A DNA stretch of 43,935 nucleotides from an uncultured Pelagibacteraceae bacterium (GTDB lineage: Bacteria > Pseudomonadota > Alphaproteobacteria > Pelagibacterales > Pelagibacteraceae): positions 66,130 to 110,064 of the forward strand of contig CACENB010000001.1 in the NCBI GenBank assembly GCA_902561015.1, in the 5' to 3' direction. The notes under the pieces are model-generated. The model was not told where the DNA came from, ran no database searches, and worked only from the letters and a program-made list of their open reading frames with translations. The translations under genes and the position numbers were made by a program. Shown here one piece after another: positions 8,776 through 17,311 of the stretch (position 1 is its first letter; each line of letters begins with the position of its first letter).

Positions 8776-11700
8776 CTATAGTTTTGTTGGCATAGGTTTA
8801 TCAGTATCAATCTTATACTTTTTAATTGCTTCTTTAGCATATTTTGATGCAATAAGCTGTTCCTTAGCTAAAATGCTCAACCCATATGTTGTGATATGTT
8901 CCTTATCAACCTCAAAAAATTTTCTTAACTCTTTTCTTGTATCACTTCGCCCAAATCCATCTGTTCCTAGTGAATAAAAACTTTTGTTTACATAAGGTCT
9001 TATCTGATCGGAGTTCATTCTCATATAATCAGAGGCTGCTAAAATTGGCCCTTCAGCGTTACCTAAACATTTTTCTACATAGCTTTTTTTTGGTTCTTTA
9101 TCAGGGTTTAAAAGATTATATCTCTCTACTTCAAGACCGTCCCTTCTTAATTCGTTAAAGCTTGTTACACTCCAAATCTCACTATCGATTTGATATTCAT
9201 TTTGTAATATTTCTGCACCAGCTATCATTTCTCTTAATATTGTGCCAGATCCAAGAAATTGAATTTTAGTTTTTTTATACTTATTAAACTCCTTTATTTT
9301 GTACATTCCTTTCAAAATACCCTCCTCACATGATTTATCTTTTGGAATTTCTGGATGAGGATAATTTTCATTCATAGTTGTAATATAATAAAAAATATTT
9401 TCTTTTTTCTCATGCATTCTTCTTAAACCTTCTCGGAAAATGACTGCAAGCTCATAATGAAATGTTGGATCATACGATATACAATTAGGAATAGTCGAAG
9501 CCATTAAATGACTATGACCATCCTGATGTTGTAAACCCTCTCCAGCAAGAGTTGTTCTTCCAGCAGTAGCTCCAATCAAAAATCCTCTAGACTGACTATC
9601 CGCACCTGCCCAAGCAAAATCCCCAATTCTCTGAAAGCCAAACATTGAATAGAAAAGATAAATTGGGATCATTTCAATATCATGATTGGTATATGAAGTT
9701 CCAGCAGCTATCCACGATGACATTGCTCCAGCTTCATTAATTCCTTCTTCTAAAACTTGACCACTCTTTTCCTCTTTATACGAACTTAGTTGAGCAGAGT
9801 CCTCTGGCTCATATTTTTGACCCTCATGTGCGTAAATTCCTATCTTTTGAAAAAATCCTTCCATTCCAAAAGTTCTTGCTTCATCAGGAATTATTGGGAC
9901 CAGTCTAGGCGCAACGTTTTTATCTCTCAAAAGATTTGTCAACATTCTAACTAGTGCCATTGTGGTCGACATTTCTTTTTCACCAGTTGAAACTTTCATA
10001 TTATCAAAAATGTCTTTTGGAGGTGCTTTAATGGGTTTGGCATAAGTAGTTCTCTCAGGAATAAAGCCACCCAACTGAAGTCTTCTTTCTTTAATGTATT
10101 TTATTTCAGGAGAATTTTGATCTGGCTTATAATACTCAATATTTTTGACCTGCTGGTCTGTTAATGGAACATCAAATCTATCTCTATAATACATTAGGTC
10201 TTCAACATCTAATTTTTTAGTCTGATGAGTTGTATTTACGCTCTCACCACTTTTACCCATGCCATAACCTTTTATAGTCTTAGCAATTACTACTGTGGGA
10301 CTAACGACATTTTTAGATGCTTTGTCATATGCTGCAAAAACTTTATGGGGATCATGCCCGCCTCTATTTAATCTCCAAATATCTTTGTCAGAAAGACTTG
10401 AGACAAGTTTCGAAGTTTCTGGATATTTTCCAAAAAATTTTGCTCTAACGTAAGCTCCATCTCTTGCTTTCATTGCTTGATATTCTCCATCAACTGTTTC
10501 ATTCATTGTCTTAATAAGATGACCTGTTTTGTCATTAGCTAACAATGAATCCCAATAAGAACCCCAAATTACTTTAATAACGTTCCATCCGGCCCCTCTA
10601 AAAATTCCCTCTAATTCTTGTATAATTTTTCCATTACCTCGCACTGGACCGTCTAATCTTTGAAGGTTACAATTTATAACAAATATTAGATTATCTAAAT
10701 TTTCTCTAGCTGCTAAACCAATAGCTCCTAAAGACTCTGGCTCATCCATTTCACCATCACCTAAAAACGACCAAACTTTTCTACCCTCATCTTTAATTAG
10801 GCCTCTATTAATTAAGTATTTCATATATCTTGCTTGATAAATCGCTAACATTGGTCCTAAACCCATAGAGACTGTTGGAAATTGCCAAAAGTTTGGCATT
10901 AACCAAGGATGTGGATATGAAGATAAACCGCCGGGCTTAACTTCCTGTCTAAAACTGTCCAATTGTTTTTCATTAAGCCTTCCCTCAAGGAATGCTCTAG
11001 CATACATTCCAGGTGCACTATGACCTTGAAAATAAATAAGATCCCCACCAAATTTATTATTTTTAGCTCTCCAAAAATGATTCATACCGACATCATATAA
11101 AGTTGCAGCAGATGCAAAAGTTCCAATATGACCTCCAAGTTCAGGAAATTTTTTATTTGCTCTTACTACCATTGCAGCAGCATTCCATCTAATTAATGAC
11201 CTAATCCTTCTTTCTATATTCTGATCACCATTTGATTTCTTCTCCTCACTAACAGGGATTGTATTTATATATGGGGTATTTTGCGTGTATGGAATATTGG
11301 CGCCCTCCATGTAAGCTTTATTAATTAATTCCTTAATCAAATAGTGAGCTCTTTTATTACCATCTTTTTCGATGACATCTGAGAGAGACTCTATCCATTC
11401 ACGTGTCTCTAAAGGATCAATATCACCCTCATTTACAACTTCAATTTTGCTGGGTTTTTCTTTCTCTAATTCCGGAATTTGCTTTTCTTGTTCTTTATTT
11501 TTCTTTAAAGAATTTTCCGCTTCTAAAATTAAATTTTCAGTATTTTTTGGAACCTCTTCTAATTTAGACAATTTCTTACTAGGGCTTGATATATTGAGAA
11601 GCAAATCCCCTTTTGAAACTTTATCACCAACTTTTACTTCAATGTTTTCAACTTTCCCTGAAAAAGTTGATGGAATTTCAACACTAGATTTGTCACTTTC

Positions 11701-11814
11701 AATAGTGACCACAGGATCATTTATTTTAATTTCTTGACCTTCTGCAACAAGTAATTCAATTACCTCAACATTTTCAAAATCACCAATATCAGGAACTAAT
11801 AATTTTTCAGTCAT
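8776..11814 (-). CDS. aceE: Pyruvate dehydrogenase E1 (homodimeric type) with N-terminal lipoyl domain
   Basis: Thiamine-diphosphate enzyme that decarboxylates pyruvate and reductively acetylates lipoyl groups. The 1012-residue protein is about 125 residues longer than ordinary AceE. Residues 1-77 form a complete lipoyl domain, with Lys42 in IESDKSSVEIPS, the same motif as in the adjacent E2. A charged linker of about 55 residues follows, then standard AceE from about residue 134 (DPLETREWIESLSDVIEKDG), including the ThDP motif GDGEMDEPESLG and the NCNLQRLDGPVRG segment. It is the first gene of an aceE-aceF(-EamA) run. The fusion is discussed under findings. The AT-rich 207-base upstream gap contains two short inverted repeats near 11831-11862, but I could not assign a promoter. 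Confidence 0.95.
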   Translation of the reverse strand: MTEKLLVPDIGDFENVEVIELLVAEGQEIKINDPVVTIESDKSSVEIPSTFSGKVENIEVKVGDKVSKGDLLLNISSPSKKLSKLEEVPKNTENLILEAENSLKKNKEQEKQIPELEKEKPSKIEVVNEGDIDPLETREWIESLSDVIEKDGNKRAHYLIKELINKAYMEGANIPYTQNTPYINTIPVSEEKKSNGDQNIERRIRSLIRWNAAAMVVRANKKFPELGGHIGTFASAATLYDVGMNHFWRAKNNKFGGDLIYFQGHSAPGMYARAFLEGRLNEKQLDSFRQEVKPGGLSSYPHPWLMPNFWQFPTVSMGLGPMLAIYQARYMKYLINRGLIKDEGRKVWSFLGDGEMDEPESLGAIGLAARENLDNLIFVINCNLQRLDGPVRGNGKIIQELEGIFRGAGWNVIKVIWGSYWDSLLANDKTGHLIKTMNETVDGEYQAMKARDGAYVRAKFFGKYPETSKLVSSLSDKDIWRLNRGGHDPHKVFAAYDKASKNVVSPTVVIAKTIKGYGMGKSGESVNTTHQTKKLDVEDLMYYRDRFDVPLTDQQVKNIEYYKPDQNSPEIKYIKERRLQLGGFIPERTTYAKPIKAPPKDIFDNMKVSTGEKEMSTTMALVRMLTNLLRDKNVAPRLVPIIPDEARTFGMEGFFQKIGIYAHEGQKYEPEDSAQLSSYKEEKSGQVLEEGINEAGAMSSWIAAGTSYTNHDIEMIPIYLFYSMFGFQRIGDFAWAGADSQSRGFLIGATAGRTTLAGEGLQHQDGHSHLMASTIPNCISYDPTFHYELAVIFREGLRRMHEKKENIFYYITTMNENYPHPEIPKDKSCEEGILKGMYKIKEFNKYKKTKIQFLGSGTILREMIAGAEILQNEYQIDSEIWSVTSFNELRRDGLEVERYNLLNPDKEPKKSYVEKCLGNAEGPILAASDYMRMNSDQIRPYVNKSFYSLGTDGFGRSDTRKELRKFFEVDKEHITTYGLSILAKEQLIASKYAKEAIKKYKIDTDKPMPTKL

Positions 11815-11908
11815 TTTTATGTTTTATACACTATAAAAATATAGTTAATTGCAAATTTTAACACATTCTGTCCTATTTTTTGACACTCTTTTACTCTTAG
11901 ATGCAAAA

Positions 11909-12025
11909 ATGATTAAAAAGTTATTAAAATTACTTACTCATTCAAATGATAATACACACATAGACGCTAAAATATGGATACAAAAAATATTACTAGAAGG
12001 GAAGTACGGAAAGATAAATTCCTAA
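11909..12025 (+). CDS. Possible 38-residue peptide
   Basis: A short open frame in the gap between aceE and the thiolase gene, beginning MIKKLLKLLTHSNDN and ending LEGKYGKINS. It has a basic, amphipathic N-terminus and no recognised motif. It ends 4 bases inside the converging thiolase gene. I see no clear Shine-Dalgarno sequence. The composition is protein-like rather than homopolymeric, but a frame this short can arise by chance. Function unknown. Confidence 0.25.
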   Translation: MIKKLLKLLTHSNDNTHIDAKIWIQKILLEGKYGKINS

Positions 12026-13197
12026 ATTTTTTCGATACATAAAGCTATACCCATTCCACCTCCAATGCAGAGAGTCGCACAACCCTTACTTTTTTTTTGT
12101 CTCTTCATTTCATGTACTAAAGTTACAAGTATTCTTGCTCCTGATGCACCAATAGGATGACCTAGCGCGATTGCACCACCATTTACATTTACTTTATTTG
12201 GGTCAACACCCAACTCACGAATTACAGCTATGCTTTGAGCTGCAAAAGCTTCATTAATTTCAAATAAATCAACCTCATCTAAATTCCATCCAGCTATATT
12301 AATCGCCTTGCGAACAGCTTCTATTGGTCCTAGACCCATTAAAGTTGGATCTACTCCAACTGATGCCCATGACACTATTTTTGCAAGCGGATTGATAGAT
12401 TTTTTTTCTGCTTCTTCAATAGTGGTTAAAAATAATGCTGCAGCACCATCATTTATACCAGAAGAATTTCCAGGTGTGACTGTTCCATTTTCTTTGAAAA
12501 CTGTTTTAAGTTTTTCTAAATCCGAAATTTTTAGACCTTTTCGTGGATGCTCATCTAAGTTTAGCATGTTATTACCTTGATTAATCTTAACTAATTCATC
12601 GTCGAATTTACTATTTTTGATTGCTTCTTCTGTTTTTTTTTGAGAATTTAGAGCAAACTCATCTTGTTCCTTTTTAGATATGTCAAATTTTTTTGCAATA
12701 TTTTCTGCTGTAACTCCCATGTGATAATTATTAAAAGCATCTATTAGTCCATCATTAATCATTGTATCTGTTAGTTTATCCTCTGAAACTTTTCTTTCAT
12801 CTCTAAAAAAAATTGAATGTGGTGCTATTGACATATTCTCTTGTCCACCAGAAATAACATTTAATGAATCTCCTAATTTGATAGATTGATATCCCGATAT
12901 TACTGCTCTTAATCCAGATCCACAAACTTGATTAATTATATGGGCAGGTTTAGAAATTGGTATTCCAGCATTTATTGCAGCTTGTCTAGCAGGGTTCTGT
13001 CCAGCCCCAGCAGTCAATACTTGACCCATAATTACTTCATCTACCTCATCTGGACTAAATTTAGTTAATTTTAAAGCTTCTTTGATTACTAAAGATCCTA
13101 GCTGATCAGATCTCATTTTTTTTAATGAACCTCTATAAGATCCTATAGGTGTCCTAACAGCACTAACAATCACCACTTCTTTTGATTTATCTGTCAT
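12022..13197 (-). CDS. Acetyl-CoA acetyltransferase (thiolase)
   Basis: A 391-residue thiolase. The acyl-accepting Cys92 lies in NQVCGSGLRAV, and the C-terminal active-site segments NGGAIALGHPIGASGAR and CIGGGMGIA supply the His and second Cys. Length and motifs match the biosynthetic type (AtoB/PhaA), which condenses two acetyl-CoA to acetoacetyl-CoA and runs in reverse during breakdown. No phaB, phaC or CoA-transferase gene adjoins it, so the pathway is open. It is transcribed alone, divergently from tRNA-Arg across a 72-base AT-rich gap. Confidence 0.93.
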   Translation of the reverse strand: MTDKSKEVVIVSAVRTPIGSYRGSLKKMRSDQLGSLVIKEALKLTKFSPDEVDEVIMGQVLTAGAGQNPARQAAINAGIPISKPAHIINQVCGSGLRAVISGYQSIKLGDSLNVISGGQENMSIAPHSIFFRDERKVSEDKLTDTMINDGLIDAFNNYHMGVTAENIAKKFDISKKEQDEFALNSQKKTEEAIKNSKFDDELVKINQGNNMLNLDEHPRKGLKISDLEKLKTVFKENGTVTPGNSSGINDGAAALFLTTIEEAEKKSINPLAKIVSWASVGVDPTLMGLGPIEAVRKAINIAGWNLDEVDLFEINEAFAAQSIAVIRELGVDPNKVNVNGGAIALGHPIGASGARILVTLVHEMKRQKKSKGCATLCIGGGMGIALCIEKI

Positions 13198-13269
13198 TAA
13201 TTTTTAAATTTATCTTATAATTAAAATATACTAAAAATTAATATATTGTATTTAAATAAAATTATAAAT

Positions 13270-13346
13270 GCGCCTGTAGCTCAACTGGATAGAGCGCTTG
13301 GCTACGGACCAGGAGGTTCTGGGTTCGACTCCTAGCAGGCGCACCA
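13270..13346 (+). tRNA. tRNA-Arg (anticodon ACG)
   Basis: A complete cloverleaf can be drawn. The acceptor GCGCCTG pairs with CAGGCGC. The anticodon stem CTTGG/CCAGG encloses loop CTACGGA, giving anticodon ACG. The T arm is CTGGG-TTCGACT-CCTAG. The discriminator A and an encoded CCA end at 13346. ACG is the arginine anticodon usually modified to ICG to read CGN codons. An ATG for a possible small membrane peptide begins 10 bases past the CCA. Confidence 0.97.
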
Positions 13347-13356
13347 AAAAATATAA

Positions 13357-13455
13357 ATGTTTGATTGGCTCCTTAAATCTTCCTTACAAATGTCTGTAAT
13401 TTATTTTTTCATAATAATCTTTATTATTTTATTAATTTTAACTTTTATATTATAA
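13357..13455 (+). CDS. Possible 32-residue single-span membrane peptide
   Basis: An open frame beginning MFDWLLKSSLQMSVIYFF and continuing as an almost unbroken Ile/Leu/Phe stretch to its stop, the look of a one-helix membrane peptide. It starts 10 bases after the tRNA-Arg CCA end and stops 7 bases before the thioesterase ATG, so it would fit a tRNA-peptide-thioesterase transcript. No ribosome binding site is evident, and AT-rich sequence tends to encode hydrophobic residues by chance, so the call is tentative. Confidence 0.35.
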   Translation: MFDWLLKSSLQMSVIYFFIIIFIILLILTFIL

Positions 13456-13462
13456 AAATTCT

Positions 13463-13876
13463 ATGACAGATAAATTTGAGCAAATTAGTCTAAAAACAGG
13501 ATTTATGAAACACAATGGTGGAGTTTTATTTAGACAAATTTCTGAAAATCATTATGAGTTTAAATCAACAATAACAAAAAACCATCTAAATTCAGCTGGT
13601 ATCACTCACGGTGGTTACCTTGCGGCTTTAATTGATGCTGGTTCTGGTTCAGCCGCTCACAGATCAGCTAAACCTTCACCATGTGTAACAATTTCATTAG
13701 ATTTAAAATTTATTGGTACATCTAAAGTTGGAGATGAAATTATAGGTCATGTTAGAATTTTAAAGAAAACCAAAACACTTGTGTTTTTATTTTGCGAGCT
13801 TAAGTGTAACGATGAAATAATTGCTACCGCAAACGGTATTTGGAAAATCCTAAAGAATAAACCCATTAATTTCTAG
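13463..13876 (+). CDS. PaaI-like hotdog-fold thioesterase
   Basis: A 137-residue single hotdog domain. The segment NHLNSAGITHGGYLAALIDAGSG (about residues 47-69) matches the PaaI/YbgC-type core, with N-x-x-G-x-x-HGG before the long central helix; the Asp in the helix and the HGG turn are near the usual catalytic site. Later strands VTISLDLKFIGTSKVGDEI and ANGIWKIL complete the fold. Family members hydrolyse acyl-CoA thioesters; the substrate here is unknown. No partner pathway gene adjoins it. Confidence 0.85.
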   Translation: MTDKFEQISLKTGFMKHNGGVLFRQISENHYEFKSTITKNHLNSAGITHGGYLAALIDAGSGSAAHRSAKPSPCVTISLDLKFIGTSKVGDEIIGHVRILKKTKTLVFLFCELKCNDEIIATANGIWKILKNKPINF

Positions 13877-14084
13877 TATGTATTTGGCTTATAAGTTAAA
13901 GATGAAATATACCTGAAGAGAAAATAATAATTGTTATATAAATTTTATATATGTGCTAAAATAAATCTGGTTATTTTTGAAATGAGAACTTTTTAACTTC
14001 CGATTCGGTCTTGTTTTAGTCTATTTTTGTTCTTTAGTACTAACAATATCTGGTAGGGTAAGAAAAAAGTATACCAAACATAGA

Positions 14085-16568
14085 ATGTCTAAAAATAAAA
14101 TATCTGCAATTCTCGGTCCAACTAATACTGGAAAAACTCATCTAGCAATAGAGACAATGTTGTCTTTTGAAAGTGGTATCATTGGTTTTCCTTTAAGACT
14201 ATTAGCTCGTGAGGTCTACGACAAAGTACTAAAAAGGGTAAATACAGACAGTGTAGCATTAATAACCGGCGAGGAAAAAATTATTCCATCAAACGCTAAA
14301 TATTTCCTATGTACTGTTGAGTCTATGCCAATTGATAAACGATTAGATTTTGTTGCTATTGATGAAATTCAAATGTGCGCAGATCATGAACGAGGTCATA
14401 TTTTTACAGATAGACTTTTAAATATGAGAGGTGAAAAATTAACAATGTTTATGGGTTCAAATACAATTAGAAATATTGTTGCTAAGCTAGACGACGATGT
14501 AGAATTTATTAATAGAAATCGTTTGTCAAAACTCTCTTACTCTGGCCACAAGAAAATTTCAAGAATAGATCGAAAAACTGCTATAATTGCATTTTCTGCG
14601 GAAGAAGTATACGCAATAGCTGAACTTATCAGAAGACAGAAAGGGGGAGCCTCAATAGTTATGGGGTCTCTCAGTCCAAAGACTAGAAATGCTCAAGTTG
14701 AATTATATCAATCTGGTGATGTTGATTTTTTAGTTGCAACAGATGCAATTGGGATGGGTATAAATATGGATCTCAATCACGTGTATTTTTCAAATTTAAA
14801 AAAATTTGATGGAAAAAAATTAAGGCGATTAAACTTATCTGAAATTGGTCAAATTGCTGGTAGAGCAGGGAGATATATGAATGATGGAAGTTTTGGCATA
14901 ACCGGTCAATGTGGAATAATTAGTCCTGAGAATGTTGAATTACTCGAAAACCATAGATTTGAGGAGATTAGCTGTTTATTTTGGAGAAATTCAAATTTGA
15001 ATTTTAATAACTCCACTTCACTAATAAAATCACTAGATGAAAAACCCCACAAAGACTGGTTAAGAAAAATATACGAGTGTGAAGATGAGAAAGCCTTAAA
15101 GTTTTTTTTAAAAGACAAAAACTTTAAAAATATCGAGTCCAATCAAGAAAAATTAAGACTTTTGTGGGAATGTTGTCAAATACCAGATTTTGTTAAAAAA
15201 ACATACGGTCATCATTACGAGGTAATTGGAAACGTTTTTAAATATTTAAACAGTAAAAAAGGCAAAATTTCTAACGATTATTTGCGATTACAGCTGATGA
15301 AACTTGATAAATTAGATGGAAATGTAGATTCTTTGTCAAATAGAATTGCAAATGTAAGAACTTGGTCATATGTTTCAAATAAAAATAATTGGGTAGAAGA
15401 TCATAACTATTGGATAGAAAAAACTAAGTTATTAGAGGACAGACTTTCAGACAGATTGCATGAAGAACTTACAAAAACTTTTATTGATAAACGTGCAAGT
15501 ATTCTTGCAAGAGGTTTAAAGCAGGATATGGAGTTTGATACAAAAATTTTAGAAAACAATGATGTAATAATCGATAATCAGTTTATCGGTAAGATAAATG
15601 GTCTCAAACTAGAATTGGATTTAAAAAAAGGAGCCTTAGAAACTGACATTAAATCTCTAAAAAAAGCCGCTAGACAATCTGTAGGACCTGAATTAGAAAA
15701 AAGAGTTAAAATTATAATTGATACTGGTCTTATTGAACTTAGGGACGATTCTAAAATTTATTGGAATAACTCAGCGATCGGAAGGTTGATTGCTGGTAAA
15801 GATTATTTAAATCCTAATTTAGAATTAATAGTTGATGATATTTTAGAACAAGATCAAAAACGAAAATTATCAGATTTTATTGGTAAATGGTTAAAAAACA
15901 AAATTTGTACAGTTTTAAAAAGTTTAATTGATTTAAAGAATATAAAAGAAAAAAATCCATTAACAAAAGCTTTAGCATATCAACTTTACGAAAATAACGG
16001 TGTAATTAAAAGAGAACAAGTTTCCGAATATTTAGAAAAGTTAGATCAAAATGAAAGAAAAACTTTACGCAATATAGGAGTGAAATTTGGAAGATATCAC
16101 GTGTTTTTGTATAAATTAATAAAACCTGATGCTGTTTCCTTAAGAACACTATTATGGAAAAATTATAATCAAAAATATTTCAATTTAAGACCTCCGACAT
16201 TTGGTTTGAACTTTTTAAATGATAAGGATTTTAAAAATAAAAATTTCATGCTGTTGTGCGGATTTGAAAAATTTGATACCTTTTATGTTAGGATCGATAT
16301 TCTTGAGAGATTGTTTATACTAATATTGAATTCTGATAATAAAGAGAAAAAGAAGATGATCAAAATGGTCCCTGAGATGATTAATCTACTAGGCTGTAGT
16401 AGAGAAAATTTTAAAAAGTTAATTAGTATGATGAATTATAAAATTTTTGAAAAAGATAGCGAACTTTTTTTCAAATACAATCCTCCTAGAAAGAACAAAA
16501 AGGTTTTTTTAAAAAAACCTAATAAAGAAAGCCCCTTTATGGTTCTTAAAAATCTTAATTTAAACTGA
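14085..16568 (+). CDS. SUV3-like ATP-dependent RNA/DNA helicase
   Basis: An 827-residue superfamily 2 helicase of the SUV3 type. Walker A is GPTNTGKT at residues 11-18, motif II is DEIQ at 93-96, motif III is around MGSNTIR, and motifs V-VI are ATDAIGMGINM and QIAGRAGRY near 215-265, after which comes a long C-terminal region with Lys-rich linkers. Mitochondrial SUV3 unwinds RNA with the degradosome; alphaproteobacterial relatives are little studied. It is first in a run with a TerB-like gene (3-base gap), fdxA and carD. The 208-base gap upstream contains CCGATTCGG, a short palindrome with a GANTC site (about 14000), and otherwise nothing I can assign. Confidence 0.9.
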   Translation: MSKNKISAILGPTNTGKTHLAIETMLSFESGIIGFPLRLLAREVYDKVLKRVNTDSVALITGEEKIIPSNAKYFLCTVESMPIDKRLDFVAIDEIQMCADHERGHIFTDRLLNMRGEKLTMFMGSNTIRNIVAKLDDDVEFINRNRLSKLSYSGHKKISRIDRKTAIIAFSAEEVYAIAELIRRQKGGASIVMGSLSPKTRNAQVELYQSGDVDFLVATDAIGMGINMDLNHVYFSNLKKFDGKKLRRLNLSEIGQIAGRAGRYMNDGSFGITGQCGIISPENVELLENHRFEEISCLFWRNSNLNFNNSTSLIKSLDEKPHKDWLRKIYECEDEKALKFFLKDKNFKNIESNQEKLRLLWECCQIPDFVKKTYGHHYEVIGNVFKYLNSKKGKISNDYLRLQLMKLDKLDGNVDSLSNRIANVRTWSYVSNKNNWVEDHNYWIEKTKLLEDRLSDRLHEELTKTFIDKRASILARGLKQDMEFDTKILENNDVIIDNQFIGKINGLKLELDLKKGALETDIKSLKKAARQSVGPELEKRVKIIIDTGLIELRDDSKIYWNNSAIGRLIAGKDYLNPNLELIVDDILEQDQKRKLSDFIGKWLKNKICTVLKSLIDLKNIKEKNPLTKALAYQLYENNGVIKREQVSEYLEKLDQNERKTLRNIGVKFGRYHVFLYKLIKPDAVSLRTLLWKNYNQKYFNLRPPTFGLNFLNDKDFKNKNFMLLCGFEKFDTFYVRIDILERLFILILNSDNKEKKKMIKMVPEMINLLGCSRENFKKLISMMNYKIFEKDSELFFKYNPPRKNKKVFLKKPNKESPFMVLKNLNLN

Positions 16569-16571
16569 TAG

Positions 16572-16985
16572 ATGTTTTTTAAAAAAAAAGAAAAAGTAGA
16601 CATTAATAGTAATTTAATTGAAATATGTGCTCTTTTAATTCATGCAGCAAAAATTGATGAACACTTCTCAGAAAAAGAAGAAAAAATTATTAAACAAACA
16701 ATGCTAAAAATTGGAGTAAAAAAAGATCATTTAGATAAGTTATTTAACGAGGCGATAAAAATTGAGGATAATTCTAATCAAATTCTTAATTTTACAAAAG
16801 AAGTCAAAAATATGAATGAACAAAATAAAATTCAAATTATCGAAGCATTGTGGAGAATTATTTACTCTAATAAAGAAGCGGATATCTACGAAACAAGTTT
16901 AATGAGAAGGCTTGGAGGATTATTGTATGTTGACAATAAAGTAATGGGAGACATTAAAGAAAAGATAAAAAGTGAGAATTTATAA
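16572..16985 (+). CDS. TerB-family (DjlA N-terminal-like) protein
   Basis: A 137-residue, mostly helical, acidic/lysine-rich protein. The segment [29 protein letters not shown] (about 16-44), followed by a second half with [21 protein letters not shown], matches the TerB/DjlA-N type domain, in which paired helices carry a conserved Asp-His-x-x-Glu-Glu metal-binding type surface. Its function is unknown; despite the family name nothing ties it to tellurite. It lies between the helicase and fdxA, and its stop overlaps the fdxA start (TAATG). Confidence 0.75.
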   Translation: MFFKKKEKVDINSNLIEICALLIHAAKIDEHFSEKEEKIIKQTMLKIGVKKDHLDKLFNEAIKIEDNSNQILNFTKEVKNMNEQNKIQIIEALWRIIYSNKEADIYETSLMRRLGGLLYVDNKVMGDIKEKIKSENL

Positions 16986-17311
16986 TGACATATTTGGTTA
17001 ATGATAAATGTATTAAATGTAAGCTGACTGATTGTGTTGATGTTTGCCCGGTTGATTGCTTTTATGAAGGTAAAAATATGCTTGTAATTAAACCCGATGA
17101 GTGTATAGATTGTGGCGTTTGTGAACCTGAATGTCCAGTAGATGCAATTCAAGCAGACACAGTGCCAGGGAGCGACAAATGGTTAGAGATCAACAAAAAA
17201 TATTCTGAGATCTGGCCGAATATAAGCGAAAAAAAAGATCCACCTTCGGATCATGAAAAATATAGGGATGAGCAAGATAAGTTTAAAAAATATTTTAAAG
17301 AGAACATTTAA
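16985..17311 (+). CDS. fdxA: 7Fe ferredoxin (3Fe-4S/4Fe-4S)
   Basis: A 108-residue ferredoxin of the Azotobacter FdI class. Cysteines fit the two-cluster pattern: Cys9, Cys17 and Cys50 for the 3Fe-4S centre and Cys21, Cys40, Cys43 and Cys46 for the 4Fe-4S centre; free Cys12 and Cys25 correspond to non-ligand cysteines in that class. It also has the long C-terminal extension beyond the clusters. It would act as a low-potential electron carrier; the partner is not identifiable. It is translationally coupled to the TerB-like gene, and its last 59 bases overlap the frame of the carD gene. Confidence 0.94.
   Translation: MTYLVNDKCIKCKLTDCVDVCPVDCFYEGKNMLVIKPDECIDCGVCEPECPVDAIQADTVPGSDKWLEINKKYSEIWPNISEKKDPPSDHEKYRDEQDKFKKYFKENI

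Noticed and set aside
8775..8852. N-terminal extension of the E2 protein
   Set aside because: The 26 extra residues lie inside aceE and match no E2; the lipoyl domain starts at MPKKDIKVPN.
11880..11911. TTGACA at 11880 as promoter for the 38-residue frame
   Set aside because: No -10-like hexamer lies 16-18 bases downstream.
16572..16985. TerB-like gene as a tellurite-resistance or phage-defence operon
   Set aside because: No other ter genes are present; it sits in a helicase-ferredoxin-CarD run.
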